The notes under the pieces are model-generated. The model made no database searches. It saw nothing but the letters and a program-made list of their open reading frames with translations, and had not been told where the DNA came from. The translations under genes and the position numbers were made by a program. This document shows, piece by piece, positions 26,868-35,598 of a stretch of 64,000 bases of DNA; the first letter of the stretch is position 1, and every line of letters begins with the position of its first letter. The stretch is from Paracoccaceae bacterium (GTDB taxonomy: Bacteria; Pseudomonadota; Alphaproteobacteria; Rhodobacterales; Rhodobacteraceae), in NCBI GenBank assembly GCA_020628545.1, contig JAHDEX010000013.1, forward strand, positions 17,559-81,558, read 5' to 3'.

Positions 26868-27452
26868 ATGAAAGCATTACTGACAGCTGCACTTTGCCTG
26901 ACAACAAGCGTTGCGATGGCACAGGAAAACGATCCGTGGGCGTTTGAGGAAGGATCCGAGGCGCGGTCCTGGAACCTGTTCGCGGAAATTCCGGCGACGT
27001 TCGAGGCGGAAGTTGTGGATTTGCTGTGCGAAGTTGCAGGTAATTGCGTTGACAACTGCGGTGACGGCAAGCGCCAGCTTGGCCTGCTGCGCACGGCAGA
27101 CAACGCTTTGATTTACCCGAACAAGAACAACCAGACGTCCTTCAACGGTGCCGTGGCAGACCTTCTGCCCTACTGCGGCCAGATGGTTGAGGTTGATGGT
27201 TTGATCCTTGATGATCCGGACCTCGGCGCGGTGAATATCTACCAGCTTCAAACAATCCGTCTTGCAGGCGAGACCGAGTGGAATAAAGCGAACCAGTGGA
27301 CAAAAGCCTGGGAGGCGGCCAATCCCGGTGCCGAGGGCAAAGGCCCGTGGTTCCGCCGCGATCCGCGTGTGCTGGCTGAGATCGCCGAGGAAGGCTATTT
27401 TGGTCTTGGGCTGGAAAAGGATGAAGAAATCAAGGACGCGATCTTCGAATGA
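26868..27452 (+). CDS. Exported C-x3-C protein 2 (related to the preceding gene)
   Basis: 194 residues with a signal peptide (about residues 1-18, cut near AMA-QE). EAEVVDLLC (Cys54) is followed after five residues by CVDNC (Cys60, Cys64) and, with the same six-residue gap as in the preceding protein, LGLL. A further cysteine lies in LLPYCGQ. It starts five bases after its neighbour and overlaps the SCO1-like gene by four (ATGATG), so the three are one operon. No known family assigned. Confidence 0.75.
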   Translation: MKALLTAALCLTTSVAMAQENDPWAFEEGSEARSWNLFAEIPATFEAEVVDLLCEVAGNCVDNCGDGKRQLGLLRTADNALIYPNKNNQTSFNGAVADLLPYCGQMVEVDGLILDDPDLGAVNIYQLQTIRLAGETEWNKANQWTKAWEAANPGAEGKGPWFRRDPRVLAEIAEEGYFGLGLEKDEEIKDAIFE

Positions 27453-28003
27453 TGCGCGTTCTGATACTCTTTGGCCTTTGTGCGGCCCCGTCTGGGGTCG
27501 CAGCACAGGGCCTGCCTGGTATGGTCGGGGGGGAATATTCCCTGACCAACCAATACGGTGACACGCATACGCAGGCCGATCCTGACGGCAAAACGCAGCT
27601 CTTGTTCTTTGGGTACGCGAATTGCCAGCAAATCTGCTCGTCCGTCCTGCCGCAAATGGCTGTCGTCGCGGATGAGATTGCGGCCAAGACAGGGACTGAA
27701 ATCCGCCCGGTGATGATCACCGTTGATCCAGTTGTTGATACGGTCGAAAATATCGGACCGGCGCTGATGCTGTACCACGATGATTTTATCGGTTTAACAG
27801 GCAGTGATGCGGCGCTTCAGGTGGCCTATGACGCTTTCTCGATCGAGAAAGAGTTTCTGTTTGAAGATCCGGAATACGGCCCCGTTTATGCGCATGGGAG
27901 CTTTATGTATCTGCTGGATGGCGACGGGAACACATTAACCCTGATCCCCCCGATCCTGTCAGATGATGAGATCGTGGCAATCATTTCCAACTATGTGGGC
28001 TGA
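27449..28003 (+). CDS. SCO1/SenC-like thioredoxin-fold copper protein
   Basis: 184 residues, signal peptide (about 1-19). The thioredoxin-like core has FFGYANCQQICSSVLPQMA with the C-x3-C motif (Cys59, Cys63) and a later histidine in GPVYAHGSFMYLLDG, the three copper ligands expected in SCO proteins. The usual proline after the second cysteine is serine here. SCO proteins deliver copper to cytochrome oxidase CuA or act as thiol reductases; no oxidase gene is in this window. Confidence 0.85.
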   Translation: MMRVLILFGLCAAPSGVAAQGLPGMVGGEYSLTNQYGDTHTQADPDGKTQLLFFGYANCQQICSSVLPQMAVVADEIAAKTGTEIRPVMITVDPVVDTVENIGPALMLYHDDFIGLTGSDAALQVAYDAFSIEKEFLFEDPEYGPVYAHGSFMYLLDGDGNTLTLIPPILSDDEIVAIISNYVG

Positions 28004-28005
28004 CG

Positions 28006-28488
28006 ATGGATCGACGCGCATTTATCGGGGCGGGGGCGCTCGTCGCTTTATCGGCGGGTGGCTTCGTCGCCGCTGACGGGCAAAACCTCTTTTACACCGC
28101 GATCACGCCAGATTTTCCGGGCGGCGTAATCTCTGCCCCTGATGCGCATGCCAAAGCCGTCGCAGGTGATATCGTTCTGGTTGATATCCGCAGGCCAGAC
28201 GAATGGGACAAAACAGGGTCAGGCGAAGGGGCGCATCGTATCGATCTGCGTGTGGCCGACTTTGCCGAGCAGGTAAAAGCGGCGGCCGACGGAAACTTTG
28301 ATGCGCCGATTGCGCTGATCTGCGCGCGCGGCGTGCGCTCTGCACGAACGTCCAACCAGCTGCTGGAGGCGGGCTTTACCAACATCATTGATGTGCCGGA
28401 GGGAATGCTTGGATCGGCCGCAGGGCCCGGTTGGCTGGAGAGAGGACTACCGCTTGTTCACGAAGATTACGCGCCGCCTGGCGCTTAG
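28006..28488 (+). CDS. Exported rhodanese-like protein
   Basis: 160 residues. The N-terminus MDRRAFIGAGALVALSAGGF resembles a signal or anchor sequence. One rhodanese domain follows: VLVDIRRPDEWDKTGS and the active-site loop LICARGVRSARTSNQL, with the catalytic cysteine. It may carry sulfane sulfur in the periplasm. It starts two bases after the SCO1-like stop, and the next gene starts inside its 3' end. Confidence 0.85.
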   Translation: MDRRAFIGAGALVALSAGGFVAADGQNLFYTAITPDFPGGVISAPDAHAKAVAGDIVLVDIRRPDEWDKTGSGEGAHRIDLRVADFAEQVKAAADGNFDAPIALICARGVRSARTSNQLLEAGFTNIIDVPEGMLGSAAGPGWLERGLPLVHEDYAPPGA

Positions 28489-29305
28489 CCTCGTCGCGAC
28501 AGGGTTTGCGACCAGTGCGCAGGCGGGGTGTGGCCCCGACCCGGACCCGTGCGAAGTGGCTTTGGGCACATACCATATCGCTTTGCCGGACGACCCCGGC
28601 AGCGCAGTTCCAGCGCTGATGTTTCTGCATGGCGCGGGCGGGTCTGGCAATGGCTCGACGCGGCCGGGTGGAATGGCGGACAATCTGAATGCGCGCGGCT
28701 ATGCGGTTATTGGCCCGAACGGTCTGCAACGCCCGAACAGTCGCTTCGGACCGGGATGGTCCTTCCATCCTGAAAGACCGCAACAGCGCGATGAGATGGC
28801 GTTTTTCAAACAGATTGCTGATGATGCCGCCGCGCGTTTTGGGATTGATCGATCTCAGATCGTGTTGGGTGGTTTCTCCATTGGTGGGTCCATGGCGAGC
28901 TACATCGCCTGCCAGGAACCAACAGTCTTTGCAGCTTACGCGCCTGTCGGCGGCAGTTTCTGGCGGCCGCATCCCACCGAGTGTGCGGGACCTGTGAAGC
29001 TGCTCCACACCCATGGGTGGCAAGACAAGACAGTGCCGCTGGAAGGTCGCCCTTTAGGTGGGGGCGCGATTTATCAGGGTGATGTCTGGCATGCGATGGG
29101 CGTCTGGCGCGCTGAAAACAGCTGCGACGGCCTGCGCGCTGACACGTTTGACACCGATGGCGCCTTCTGGGTGCGCCGCTGGGAGGAATGTGCACCGGGC
29201 ACGGCGCTGGAGTTTCTGTTGCACCCCGGCGGGCATGGCATTCCACGGGGTTGGTCGGGCTACATGGCGGATTGGTTTGAAACCGTGACACAGGATCAAG
29301 ACTGA
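28454..29305 (+). CDS. Exported esterase, polyhydroxybutyrate depolymerase/LpqC-like
   Basis: 283 residues. TTG 28454 is chosen because GAGAGGA lies about seven bases before it and the product starts with a proper signal peptide (FTKITRRLALSLVATGFA); this start lies 35 bases within the rhodanese gene. The alpha/beta-hydrolase core has LMFLHGAGGSGNGST and IVLGGFSIGGSMASY (nucleophile serine in GFSIGG), and HPGGHGIPRGW near the end offers the catalytic histidine. Substrate unknown; feruloyl-esterase and PHB depolymerase families are related. Confidence 0.8.
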   Translation: MFTKITRRLALSLVATGFATSAQAGCGPDPDPCEVALGTYHIALPDDPGSAVPALMFLHGAGGSGNGSTRPGGMADNLNARGYAVIGPNGLQRPNSRFGPGWSFHPERPQQRDEMAFFKQIADDAAARFGIDRSQIVLGGFSIGGSMASYIACQEPTVFAAYAPVGGSFWRPHPTECAGPVKLLHTHGWQDKTVPLEGRPLGGGAIYQGDVWHAMGVWRAENSCDGLRADTFDTDGAFWVRRWEECAPGTALEFLLHPGGHGIPRGWSGYMADWFETVTQDQD

Positions 29306-29405
29306 CCTTATTGCGCGCCCTGCCGGGCGCACGACATGAATTGGTTTCTCATAGCGCAGCTTGGTCAGTCCGCAAAACCTACCTGCTCAAGGGGCTGGGT
29401 GGGAG

Positions 29406-29437
29406 CCTCCGGCGGAGGTATTTTTATCCAAAAGAAG
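29406..29437 (+). repeat. Rhodobacterales-type intergenic hairpin repeat, copy 2
   Basis: CCTCC-GGC-GGAGG (29406-29418) followed by GGTATTT, five bases, and CAAAAGAAG. The 5-3-5 hairpin geometry and the tail match copy 1 at 1251-1320. It sits between the convergent esterase and opgH genes, so it may end either transcript. Confidence 0.5.
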
Positions 29438-29445
29438 ACCAGCCG

Positions 29446-31341
29446 TTATTCCGCCGGGACGGTCGGATCAGGCTGTGAAAGGACATGGGCGAAGCGTTTC
29501 CGTTCCGCCATAGCCGTACGAATAATGTCGGGCGCATTCAGGTGTTCCGGGGTGCCCATCTGGCGTGCGGACCAGCGCGCGGCGCCGAGGTTCAGGCCGC
29601 TGAGAGCCGACAGCAGGACCGCGCCTGCAAGGCTGATGGCGATGGGGAGAAGCCACAAGGTCACAAGCCCTTGCGCCATACCGATCACCAGCAGCCACCC
29701 CATCACGGTCTCAACAAGATGAAACTTGATCATCGCGGCCCATGAATAGCGGCCACCGCGCCGTTGTTGCGGCGCCCAACTTTCCCGGAAGCCCAAGGCG
29801 GTCCGGATCACGGCAATGGTCTGCTGCACCATCATGATGGGGGCGTAGAGGATCGACAGGGTGATTTCGAGGATCAGGGACCAGACGAATTGGAAGAAGC
29901 CTCCCATCTCACGCATTTTGATGCCCGCGTGGTTGGCGGCGGCTGCACCCATCATCTTTGGAGCCAGCAGCATGCCGTACATGAACGCAAGGATGGCGAC
30001 GGCATTGCCGGTTGTCATTTTGGGCCAGCTGACCTGCGGATCAAAGCCAGAGAAATACGTAATCGCGCTCGTCTCCTGACCGTTACCGATCAGGGCCCAG
30101 ACCAGAAGAAGTGCGAACCAGGCCGGTGACATCAGATACCCCATCGCGCCACTGACAAGATGAAAGCGGCTGACGGCATGAAAGCCGCGGGTTCCGACAA
30201 GACCAAGGTGTTGCAGGTTGCCCTGGCACCAACGCCTGTCACGCAGCACGTAGTCGATGAGTGTCGCTGGCACCTCTTCGTAGGAGCCACCGATGCGCGG
30301 CAGGAAGCGCACGGACCACCCGGCGCGGCGCAACAGCCCGGCTTCGACAAAGTCATGGCTGAGGATCAGTTTTCCTTTGCCGCCCCGCCCCTTCACCTTT
30401 GGAAGTCCTGCGCAGGAGGCAAAAGCCGCCGTCCGGATGATGGCGTTATGGCCCCAATAGTTGCCTTCCCGATCCGTCCATTTCGCAAGGCCCTCTGCCA
30501 GCGCCGCGCCGTAGACACGGTTGGAGAATTGCTGCACGCGCCCGAATAAGGTTTGCGCCCCAAAGAGGGTTGGGAAAGATTGGATCAGGCCAGCACTGTC
30601 GTCCATGGCCATGGCATCCGTGAGGCCGATAATCGCATCGCCGCTCATCAGACTATCGGCGTCGAGCACGAGCATCGCGGCGTAGCGGCCACTCCACTGT
30701 GCGATCCAGTCGCTCAGGTTGCCAACTTTCCTATCGGTATTCGTTTCGCGCCTGCGGTAGTACAAATTGGACGAAAATCCGCGCTCTGCGCGCAACGCGA
30801 GAAACGCGCGTTCCTCCTGGTCGGCGATCACCGGGTCGCGCGTGTCTGACAGGATGAAGAGGTCATAACTGTGGACATGTGGATGGTTGTCCAGTGCCGT
30901 GAGCATCGCCACGGCATTGCCAAAAACATCCGCAGTATCTTCATTGTAAATCGGTACCAGCAGCGCGACGTCGAGGGGTTCAACGGGTCCACGCACCCGC
31001 AGCTTGGGGCGGGATAACATGAGGGTCGTCACGCCCAAAAGGGCGGTGCTGACAGACAATGCGATCCAGAAGAAGGTAAAGGCGATCAGCCCGATGACGA
31101 CGCCTTCGAAGGCCGAAAAGCCGTCCATGGCAAACCAGTCCGTGAAGGCAGCGATCAACGCACCTGTTGCCAGGATCGCAGGCAGGAAGGTTGCAATGCG
31201 CCAGAAACGTGTGATCGAGGCCGATGACGTCTCAGGCGCAGCGTCATCGCGGTAGGGGCGATCAAGTGCCTGTACAGGCATCGCCGTGGGTGCCACGGGT
31301 GGCATCCAATCAGTGGATAGAGGCGCCCTTAAATCGTCCAT
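29446..31341 (-). CDS. opgH: Glucans biosynthesis glucosyltransferase H
   Basis: 631 residues from ATG 31341 (MDDLRAPLSTDW); a TTG twelve bases upstream is also possible. Multiple membrane helices flank a GT2 domain with VALLVPIYNEDTADVFGNAV, the DAD motif in MLVLDADSLMSGDAII, and the QxxRW-type segment DRRWCQGNLQHL. It builds the beta-glucan backbone of osmoregulated periplasmic glucans. Overlaps the opgG stop by 13 bases. Confidence 0.92.
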   Translation of the reverse strand: MDDLRAPLSTDWMPPVAPTAMPVQALDRPYRDDAAPETSSASITRFWRIATFLPAILATGALIAAFTDWFAMDGFSAFEGVVIGLIAFTFFWIALSVSTALLGVTTLMLSRPKLRVRGPVEPLDVALLVPIYNEDTADVFGNAVAMLTALDNHPHVHSYDLFILSDTRDPVIADQEERAFLALRAERGFSSNLYYRRRETNTDRKVGNLSDWIAQWSGRYAAMLVLDADSLMSGDAIIGLTDAMAMDDSAGLIQSFPTLFGAQTLFGRVQQFSNRVYGAALAEGLAKWTDREGNYWGHNAIIRTAAFASCAGLPKVKGRGGKGKLILSHDFVEAGLLRRAGWSVRFLPRIGGSYEEVPATLIDYVLRDRRWCQGNLQHLGLVGTRGFHAVSRFHLVSGAMGYLMSPAWFALLLVWALIGNGQETSAITYFSGFDPQVSWPKMTTGNAVAILAFMYGMLLAPKMMGAAAANHAGIKMREMGGFFQFVWSLILEITLSILYAPIMMVQQTIAVIRTALGFRESWAPQQRRGGRYSWAAMIKFHLVETVMGWLLVIGMAQGLVTLWLLPIAISLAGAVLLSALSGLNLGAARWSARQMGTPEHLNAPDIIRTAMAERKRFAHVLSQPDPTVPAE

Positions 31342-32849
31342 CGATAGAGCCAAACCTCACTGATCGGGGTGCCATCGACGTGCATCTGCGCCCGCATTTC
31401 AACGGCTTTCGCGTCACCCGGCAGAAACGAGAATGCCAGACGTACGCCACCGGTGCCTGGATTGCGTTGCAAGATACCTTCGGAGATTTCACCGGTGTTG
31501 GAGCGGACAGTCAGCGTGACCTCCGATAGGTCGTCTGGCAGCATTGGGTGATCGGCAAAATCAATTGCGACGACGTTTTTGACCTGATCGAAGCCCTTGC
31601 CGATGCGGGTGTTTGTCACACGGGCCACGTCAGGCACATTGTCCGGCTCATCGCCCCAAGCCATTTGATAGCTAAAGCTGTAGTTCGATCCAGCCGGGAT
31701 CGGTTCTCTTGGGCGCCAGTAGGCGACAATGTTGTCGTAGATTTCTTTGTCCGCCGGAATCTCAACCAGTTCGACGATGCCGGCGCCCCAATCCTCACCT
31801 GGTGTGATCCAAAGGGATGGGCGGTTTTCGTAGTGAGCCTCAAGGTCGGCGTAGTCGTCGGCGCGACGATTGCGTTGCATCAGGCCAAACCCTTTTGGGT
31901 TCTCGTCAACGAATGAGCTGATCTGGACGCGTGTTGGGTTCGCGAGCGGCCGCCACAGCTTTTCGCCGTTTCCGTTCCAGACCATCAGGCCTTCGCTGTC
32001 GTGGACGGCGGGCCGGAAATCATCAAACCGGACACGGTTTGTCTCATCGAAGAAGAACATCGATGTGAGCGGGCCGAGACCCACGTGGAGGAGATCAACG
32101 CGGGGATAAAGCGTGCCAGCGACATCCACCATCGTTGGCTCGCCCGGTGCGCCATGACTGATACGGAACGTATAGGCACCGGTTGTCGATGGACCATCGA
32201 GGAGAGCGTGCACGACGAACTCAGTATCGCCGGGTTCGGCGGCTTCGACCCAGAAATGCGTAAAGTCGGGAAATTCTTCGCCATTGGGGTCGCCGGTGCG
32301 CAACGCCAGACCGCGCGCAGAGAGGCCGTAGTTCTGACCGTTCGCAATGCCCCGGAAATAGGAGGCACCCTGGAATACGAAGAATTCGTTGAAGAGGCCT
32401 TTTTCGGCAAGTTCAGCCCGCAAGCGGAAACCGGAATAGCCCATCGTCTCGTCAATCGGCAGTTCTGGAAACTGATCTGTGGTGGCGAAAAGGTTGATAT
32501 CAAAGCCAAGGGTTTTCGCGATCCCGTCTTCGACAAGGTTCACCTGGGTGGGACGCGGCACGTAAAGACCGGCGGTGAAGAGGTCCATCTTCATCGGGCG
32601 GTCCTCGTCGATCCAAACCGCATTGCGTGGATCAAACCAGATATGGTTGAACTCATCATAGCTCAGATCAAGCCATGGCTGCGGGATCATCGGCTGGGGA
32701 ACGTAGTCGCGACCGGCGAGATTCTTGGCCATCTCATGCACCATGGATGGGTCAAACGGGGTTTCCGCGATCACCAGTTCTGGTTTCGCAAAAACGGGTG
32801 TTGCAGCAGTTGCGGCCAGACCGGCCAATAGGGCGCGACGTGAAATCAT
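31329..32849 (-). CDS. opgG: Glucans biosynthesis protein G
   Basis: 506 residues from ATG 32849, giving the twin-arginine-like signal MISRRALLAGLAATAATPVF; the 35-residue upstream extension has no family likeness. The mature protein shows OpgG/MdoG family segments, FDPRNAVWIDEDRPMKMDLF, YFRGIANGQNYGLSARGL and FTHFWVEAAEPGDTEF. It is a periplasmic protein needed for glucan branching. It overlaps opgC by four bases and opgH by 13. Confidence 0.92.
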   Translation of the reverse strand: MISRRALLAGLAATAATPVFAKPELVIAETPFDPSMVHEMAKNLAGRDYVPQPMIPQPWLDLSYDEFNHIWFDPRNAVWIDEDRPMKMDLFTAGLYVPRPTQVNLVEDGIAKTLGFDINLFATTDQFPELPIDETMGYSGFRLRAELAEKGLFNEFFVFQGASYFRGIANGQNYGLSARGLALRTGDPNGEEFPDFTHFWVEAAEPGDTEFVVHALLDGPSTTGAYTFRISHGAPGEPTMVDVAGTLYPRVDLLHVGLGPLTSMFFFDETNRVRFDDFRPAVHDSEGLMVWNGNGEKLWRPLANPTRVQISSFVDENPKGFGLMQRNRRADDYADLEAHYENRPSLWITPGEDWGAGIVELVEIPADKEIYDNIVAYWRPREPIPAGSNYSFSYQMAWGDEPDNVPDVARVTNTRIGKGFDQVKNVVAIDFADHPMLPDDLSEVTLTVRSNTGEISEGILQRNPGTGGVRLAFSFLPGDAKAVEMRAQMHVDGTPISEVWLYRWTI

Positions 32850-34060
32850 CCGGTTGCAGACTTTCTCCAAGGTTGGCTTTTGAACCAAGCGGCTGTGTAG
32901 GCGATGCCGATCAAGAATGCCCAGCCCAACACGTTGCTTAACGCAACAGGCCAAGCACCGTTCCCAGTCTGATCAAGAATAAAGCCCACAAAGATGGACA
33001 GCATCATTGAGACCATGAATACAGCGAGAGATTGCTGACCGACCTTCGTCAGCACGGTGACAAGGAACTTGCCCACTTTGCCGATTGCCGTGCGCCCCTC
33101 TACGATCAGGCGGCGACCACCGTTACCTGCGATGGCATAGGCCAGATAGGCCACGCAAAGGAAGTGGATGAAGCGCACAAGCCCAATGTCTGTCTTGGAA
33201 ATCCACATAGCGTTCGCGACGCGCCAGTCCTGCGCCCATGAAAAACCCCACTCACGGATTGCAACGTGGCTCAGGCTCATGAAACCGATCGTGATAATTG
33301 CGGCGATGGTCACCAGGACCTTGTTCACTGGTGGAGTTGGGATCCAACCGCGCACGAGGGCGAAGCCGGTAAAGAAGACTAGTTGCCAGGCAAACGGGTT
33401 GAAGAACCACTGGCGGTCATTTGTGAAGGACGCGGGCAGGCCGATGATGAACCTCTCAAGCCCAAGCGACTGGAGAAGCCGCGTCTGCCCCATGAACCAA
33501 ACCACTGCCATAAACGCGAAAACCAGCTCTATCCGGACATAAGATAGCGCCATGATCAGCGGCATCATCAGCAGGATCACGATATACATCGGCAGGATGT
33601 CAAAATAGTTTGGCACGTAGGTCATGGTCAGCAGACCAAACAATGCCTCCGGTGTGTTATTCAAAAACACCTGCAATGCGAGGGAGTTCACGTAAAGCTT
33701 TTCAAACGCGAAGCTGTCCAAAATGATCAGCATGAACAAAAGCGCAAAGAACAGGCAGATGTGGGCCCAGTAGACCTGCCAGCAGCGGAACAACACGCGT
33801 GCAGTGCCGAGCACCCAGCCGCGACGGTCGTAACTTGTGCCGAACGCGATGGCTGAAGCCATGCCGGAGCAGAAGACAAAGATCTCTGTTGCGTCCGAGA
33901 ACCCGAACCGCCCGGGAATCCAGTCACCCCAATAGTTGTTGGGCGCGTGGCTCGTGAAAATGATGAGCATGGCGATGCCGCGATAGAAGTCGAGCCGCGG
34001 ATCGCGGACTCGCCCCTGAACTGGGGGCGCGAGTGTGGGAGTGGCAGCAGCCATATTCAT
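32846..34060 (-). CDS. opgC: OpgC-type acyltransferase-family membrane protein
   Basis: 404 residues with about ten membrane helices. The opening RVRDPRLDFYRGIAMLIIFTSHAPNNYW and DATEIFVFCSGMASAIAFG match OpgC, which adds succinyl groups to periplasmic glucans. First gene of the opgC-opgG-opgH run; 17 bases follow to the upstream TPR gene's stop, so that gene may share the transcript. Confidence 0.9.
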   Translation of the reverse strand: MNMAAATPTLAPPVQGRVRDPRLDFYRGIAMLIIFTSHAPNNYWGDWIPGRFGFSDATEIFVFCSGMASAIAFGTSYDRRGWVLGTARVLFRCWQVYWAHICLFFALLFMLIILDSFAFEKLYVNSLALQVFLNNTPEALFGLLTMTYVPNYFDILPMYIVILLMMPLIMALSYVRIELVFAFMAVVWFMGQTRLLQSLGLERFIIGLPASFTNDRQWFFNPFAWQLVFFTGFALVRGWIPTPPVNKVLVTIAAIITIGFMSLSHVAIREWGFSWAQDWRVANAMWISKTDIGLVRFIHFLCVAYLAYAIAGNGGRRLIVEGRTAIGKVGKFLVTVLTKVGQQSLAVFMVSMMLSIFVGFILDQTGNGAWPVALSNVLGWAFLIGIAYTAAWFKSQPWRKSATG

Positions 34061-34077
34061 GCGTTTTCAGGTCCGGG

Positions 34078-35451
34078 TTATTCAGCCGGGCAACGGGCAG
34101 CCATGCCAGCAGCAGCACGGCCGTCGGAAATCAAGGCGCGACGGGCGGCCGCATATCCGTCTTCATGCCCGCCGCGGCGCATTGCGCGCGCAGCGAGGAT
34201 GTCCTCGGCCTCGTCGAGATAGCCCGCACGGATGCCGCTATCGATTGTCAGGCGTTCAAACACGTCACGTTGTGCATGGCTTCCGCCAGCGTCCTGCATC
34301 GTGCGCCGTGCGCGTGCCAGATTGACGAATGCCTTGTCGTATTCGGCCTCTCCAAAGGCTTCCAAGCCGACTGCTGCGGCAACACCGGGTGCAGCCATGG
34401 CTTTTTGCATATCGGTTTTGTTGTCCTGTGCATCGCGGTGCAGACGGCCCAGAAGTGTCTTGATTTCTGCATCGCGGTTATCGCCTACGAGGGCCAGCAT
34501 GTAGTGCAGGTCAGCAAAGATCAGGCAGCCGTCCTCAGTCCGATTTGCGGACAGATCAGCAAGTTCTTCCCAACGGTCGCCGACATTGACGCCATCCAGT
34601 TCCAGACGAGACAGCAAAGAGGTCGCGTTTGAAATGTCGCGGTAGTCGTCTGTTTTGTCTTGACGGATCTCACGGTCATAGAGGTCCAGCACAACATCGT
34701 GCTGGCCGAGGTCAAGGTGCATCAGCGCCTTGTGCCACCAGACGTGGTAGCGAAAGTTGTTGCAGTGCGCCCAAGCGTTCTCACGCCCAGTAAGCCATTC
34801 GATGCCGCCTTTAGCGTCGGCCGTCATATCGTGAACATGCGCGACTGCGTGTAGACCCCACGCATCGTCTGGAGAAATCAACATGCCTTCGCGGCCTACA
34901 GATTTTGCGCGTGAGAAGTCGCCGGTTTCTTCAAGTGCAAAGGCATAGCAGCCCATCAAATAGCCGCGACCAGGGTGGTCCGGGCCGTAGGCAGGCATCA
35001 CCTGCTCAAGCACCGCGCGCATGCCTTTGTTGTCACCGAGAACGAACCGTGTTGCATGGTCGAGCTTGACGGCCAGAATGTCGTCGGGTGCTTTGGCGAT
35101 GATTTCGGAAAAGTGGACGATGGCCTTGCTGGGATTGCCATTGACCCAACCTTCCAGCGCATCAATGAATTGCTGTTCACGCGTAGAGATTGGTGTCGCA
35201 ACCGCAGCGGTTTTTGCGGCCTGCAGCGCCTCGCGCGCGGTGGGCATCAACTCCCGACGGCCGAGCAGCGTGTAGAACATGCCTTTCACCGCATGTGCCA
35301 AAGCAAAATCCGGGGCTGCCGTAAGCGCATCACCCAAGTGTCCGGGTGTCGCTGCGCCATGTGCCAAGAATGCCAACTGGGTTTTGTTCCATGCGTCGAG
35401 CGCGGGGCCAGGTGCCACTGTGGTGGTTTGGCCAAAAATATCCTGCGTCAT
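34078..35451 (-). CDS. Tetratricopeptide repeat protein, TTC38-like
   Basis: 457 residues, mostly helical with loosely conserved TPR motifs, ending in an ALISDGRAAAGMAARCPAE tail. Segments such as ALAHAVKGMFYTLLGRRELM and HAVAHVHDMTADAKGGIEWL (with the AVAHVxxM motif) match the TTC38 family. No signal peptide or membrane segment. Its stop lies 17 bases before the opgC start. Role unknown; the family is widespread in alphaproteobacteria. Confidence 0.82.
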   Translation of the reverse strand: MTQDIFGQTTTVAPGPALDAWNKTQLAFLAHGAATPGHLGDALTAAPDFALAHAVKGMFYTLLGRRELMPTAREALQAAKTAAVATPISTREQQFIDALEGWVNGNPSKAIVHFSEIIAKAPDDILAVKLDHATRFVLGDNKGMRAVLEQVMPAYGPDHPGRGYLMGCYAFALEETGDFSRAKSVGREGMLISPDDAWGLHAVAHVHDMTADAKGGIEWLTGRENAWAHCNNFRYHVWWHKALMHLDLGQHDVVLDLYDREIRQDKTDDYRDISNATSLLSRLELDGVNVGDRWEELADLSANRTEDGCLIFADLHYMLALVGDNRDAEIKTLLGRLHRDAQDNKTDMQKAMAAPGVAAAVGLEAFGEAEYDKAFVNLARARRTMQDAGGSHAQRDVFERLTIDSGIRAGYLDEAEDILAARAMRRGGHEDGYAAARRALISDGRAAAGMAARCPAE

Positions 35452-35572
35452 ACGTCCATCCGATTACTGTCTACCTGCATGGGACTACCCAAGCTGTTGT
35501 CCCAATCTCACATACAGGTTTACGTAGCATGGCAAACCTCACAGACCCGTGTGTCACGTATCTGTGACTGAG

Positions 35573-35597
35573 ATTTCAGCACCCAAAGTCCTGAAAT
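35573..35597 (-). terminator. Hairpin after the CoA-transferase gene
   Basis: ATTTCAG and CTGAAAT form a 7-bp stem with an 11-base loop directly after the CoA-transferase stop. No T-run follows, so terminator function is weakly supported. Confidence 0.3.
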
Positions 35598-35598
35598 A

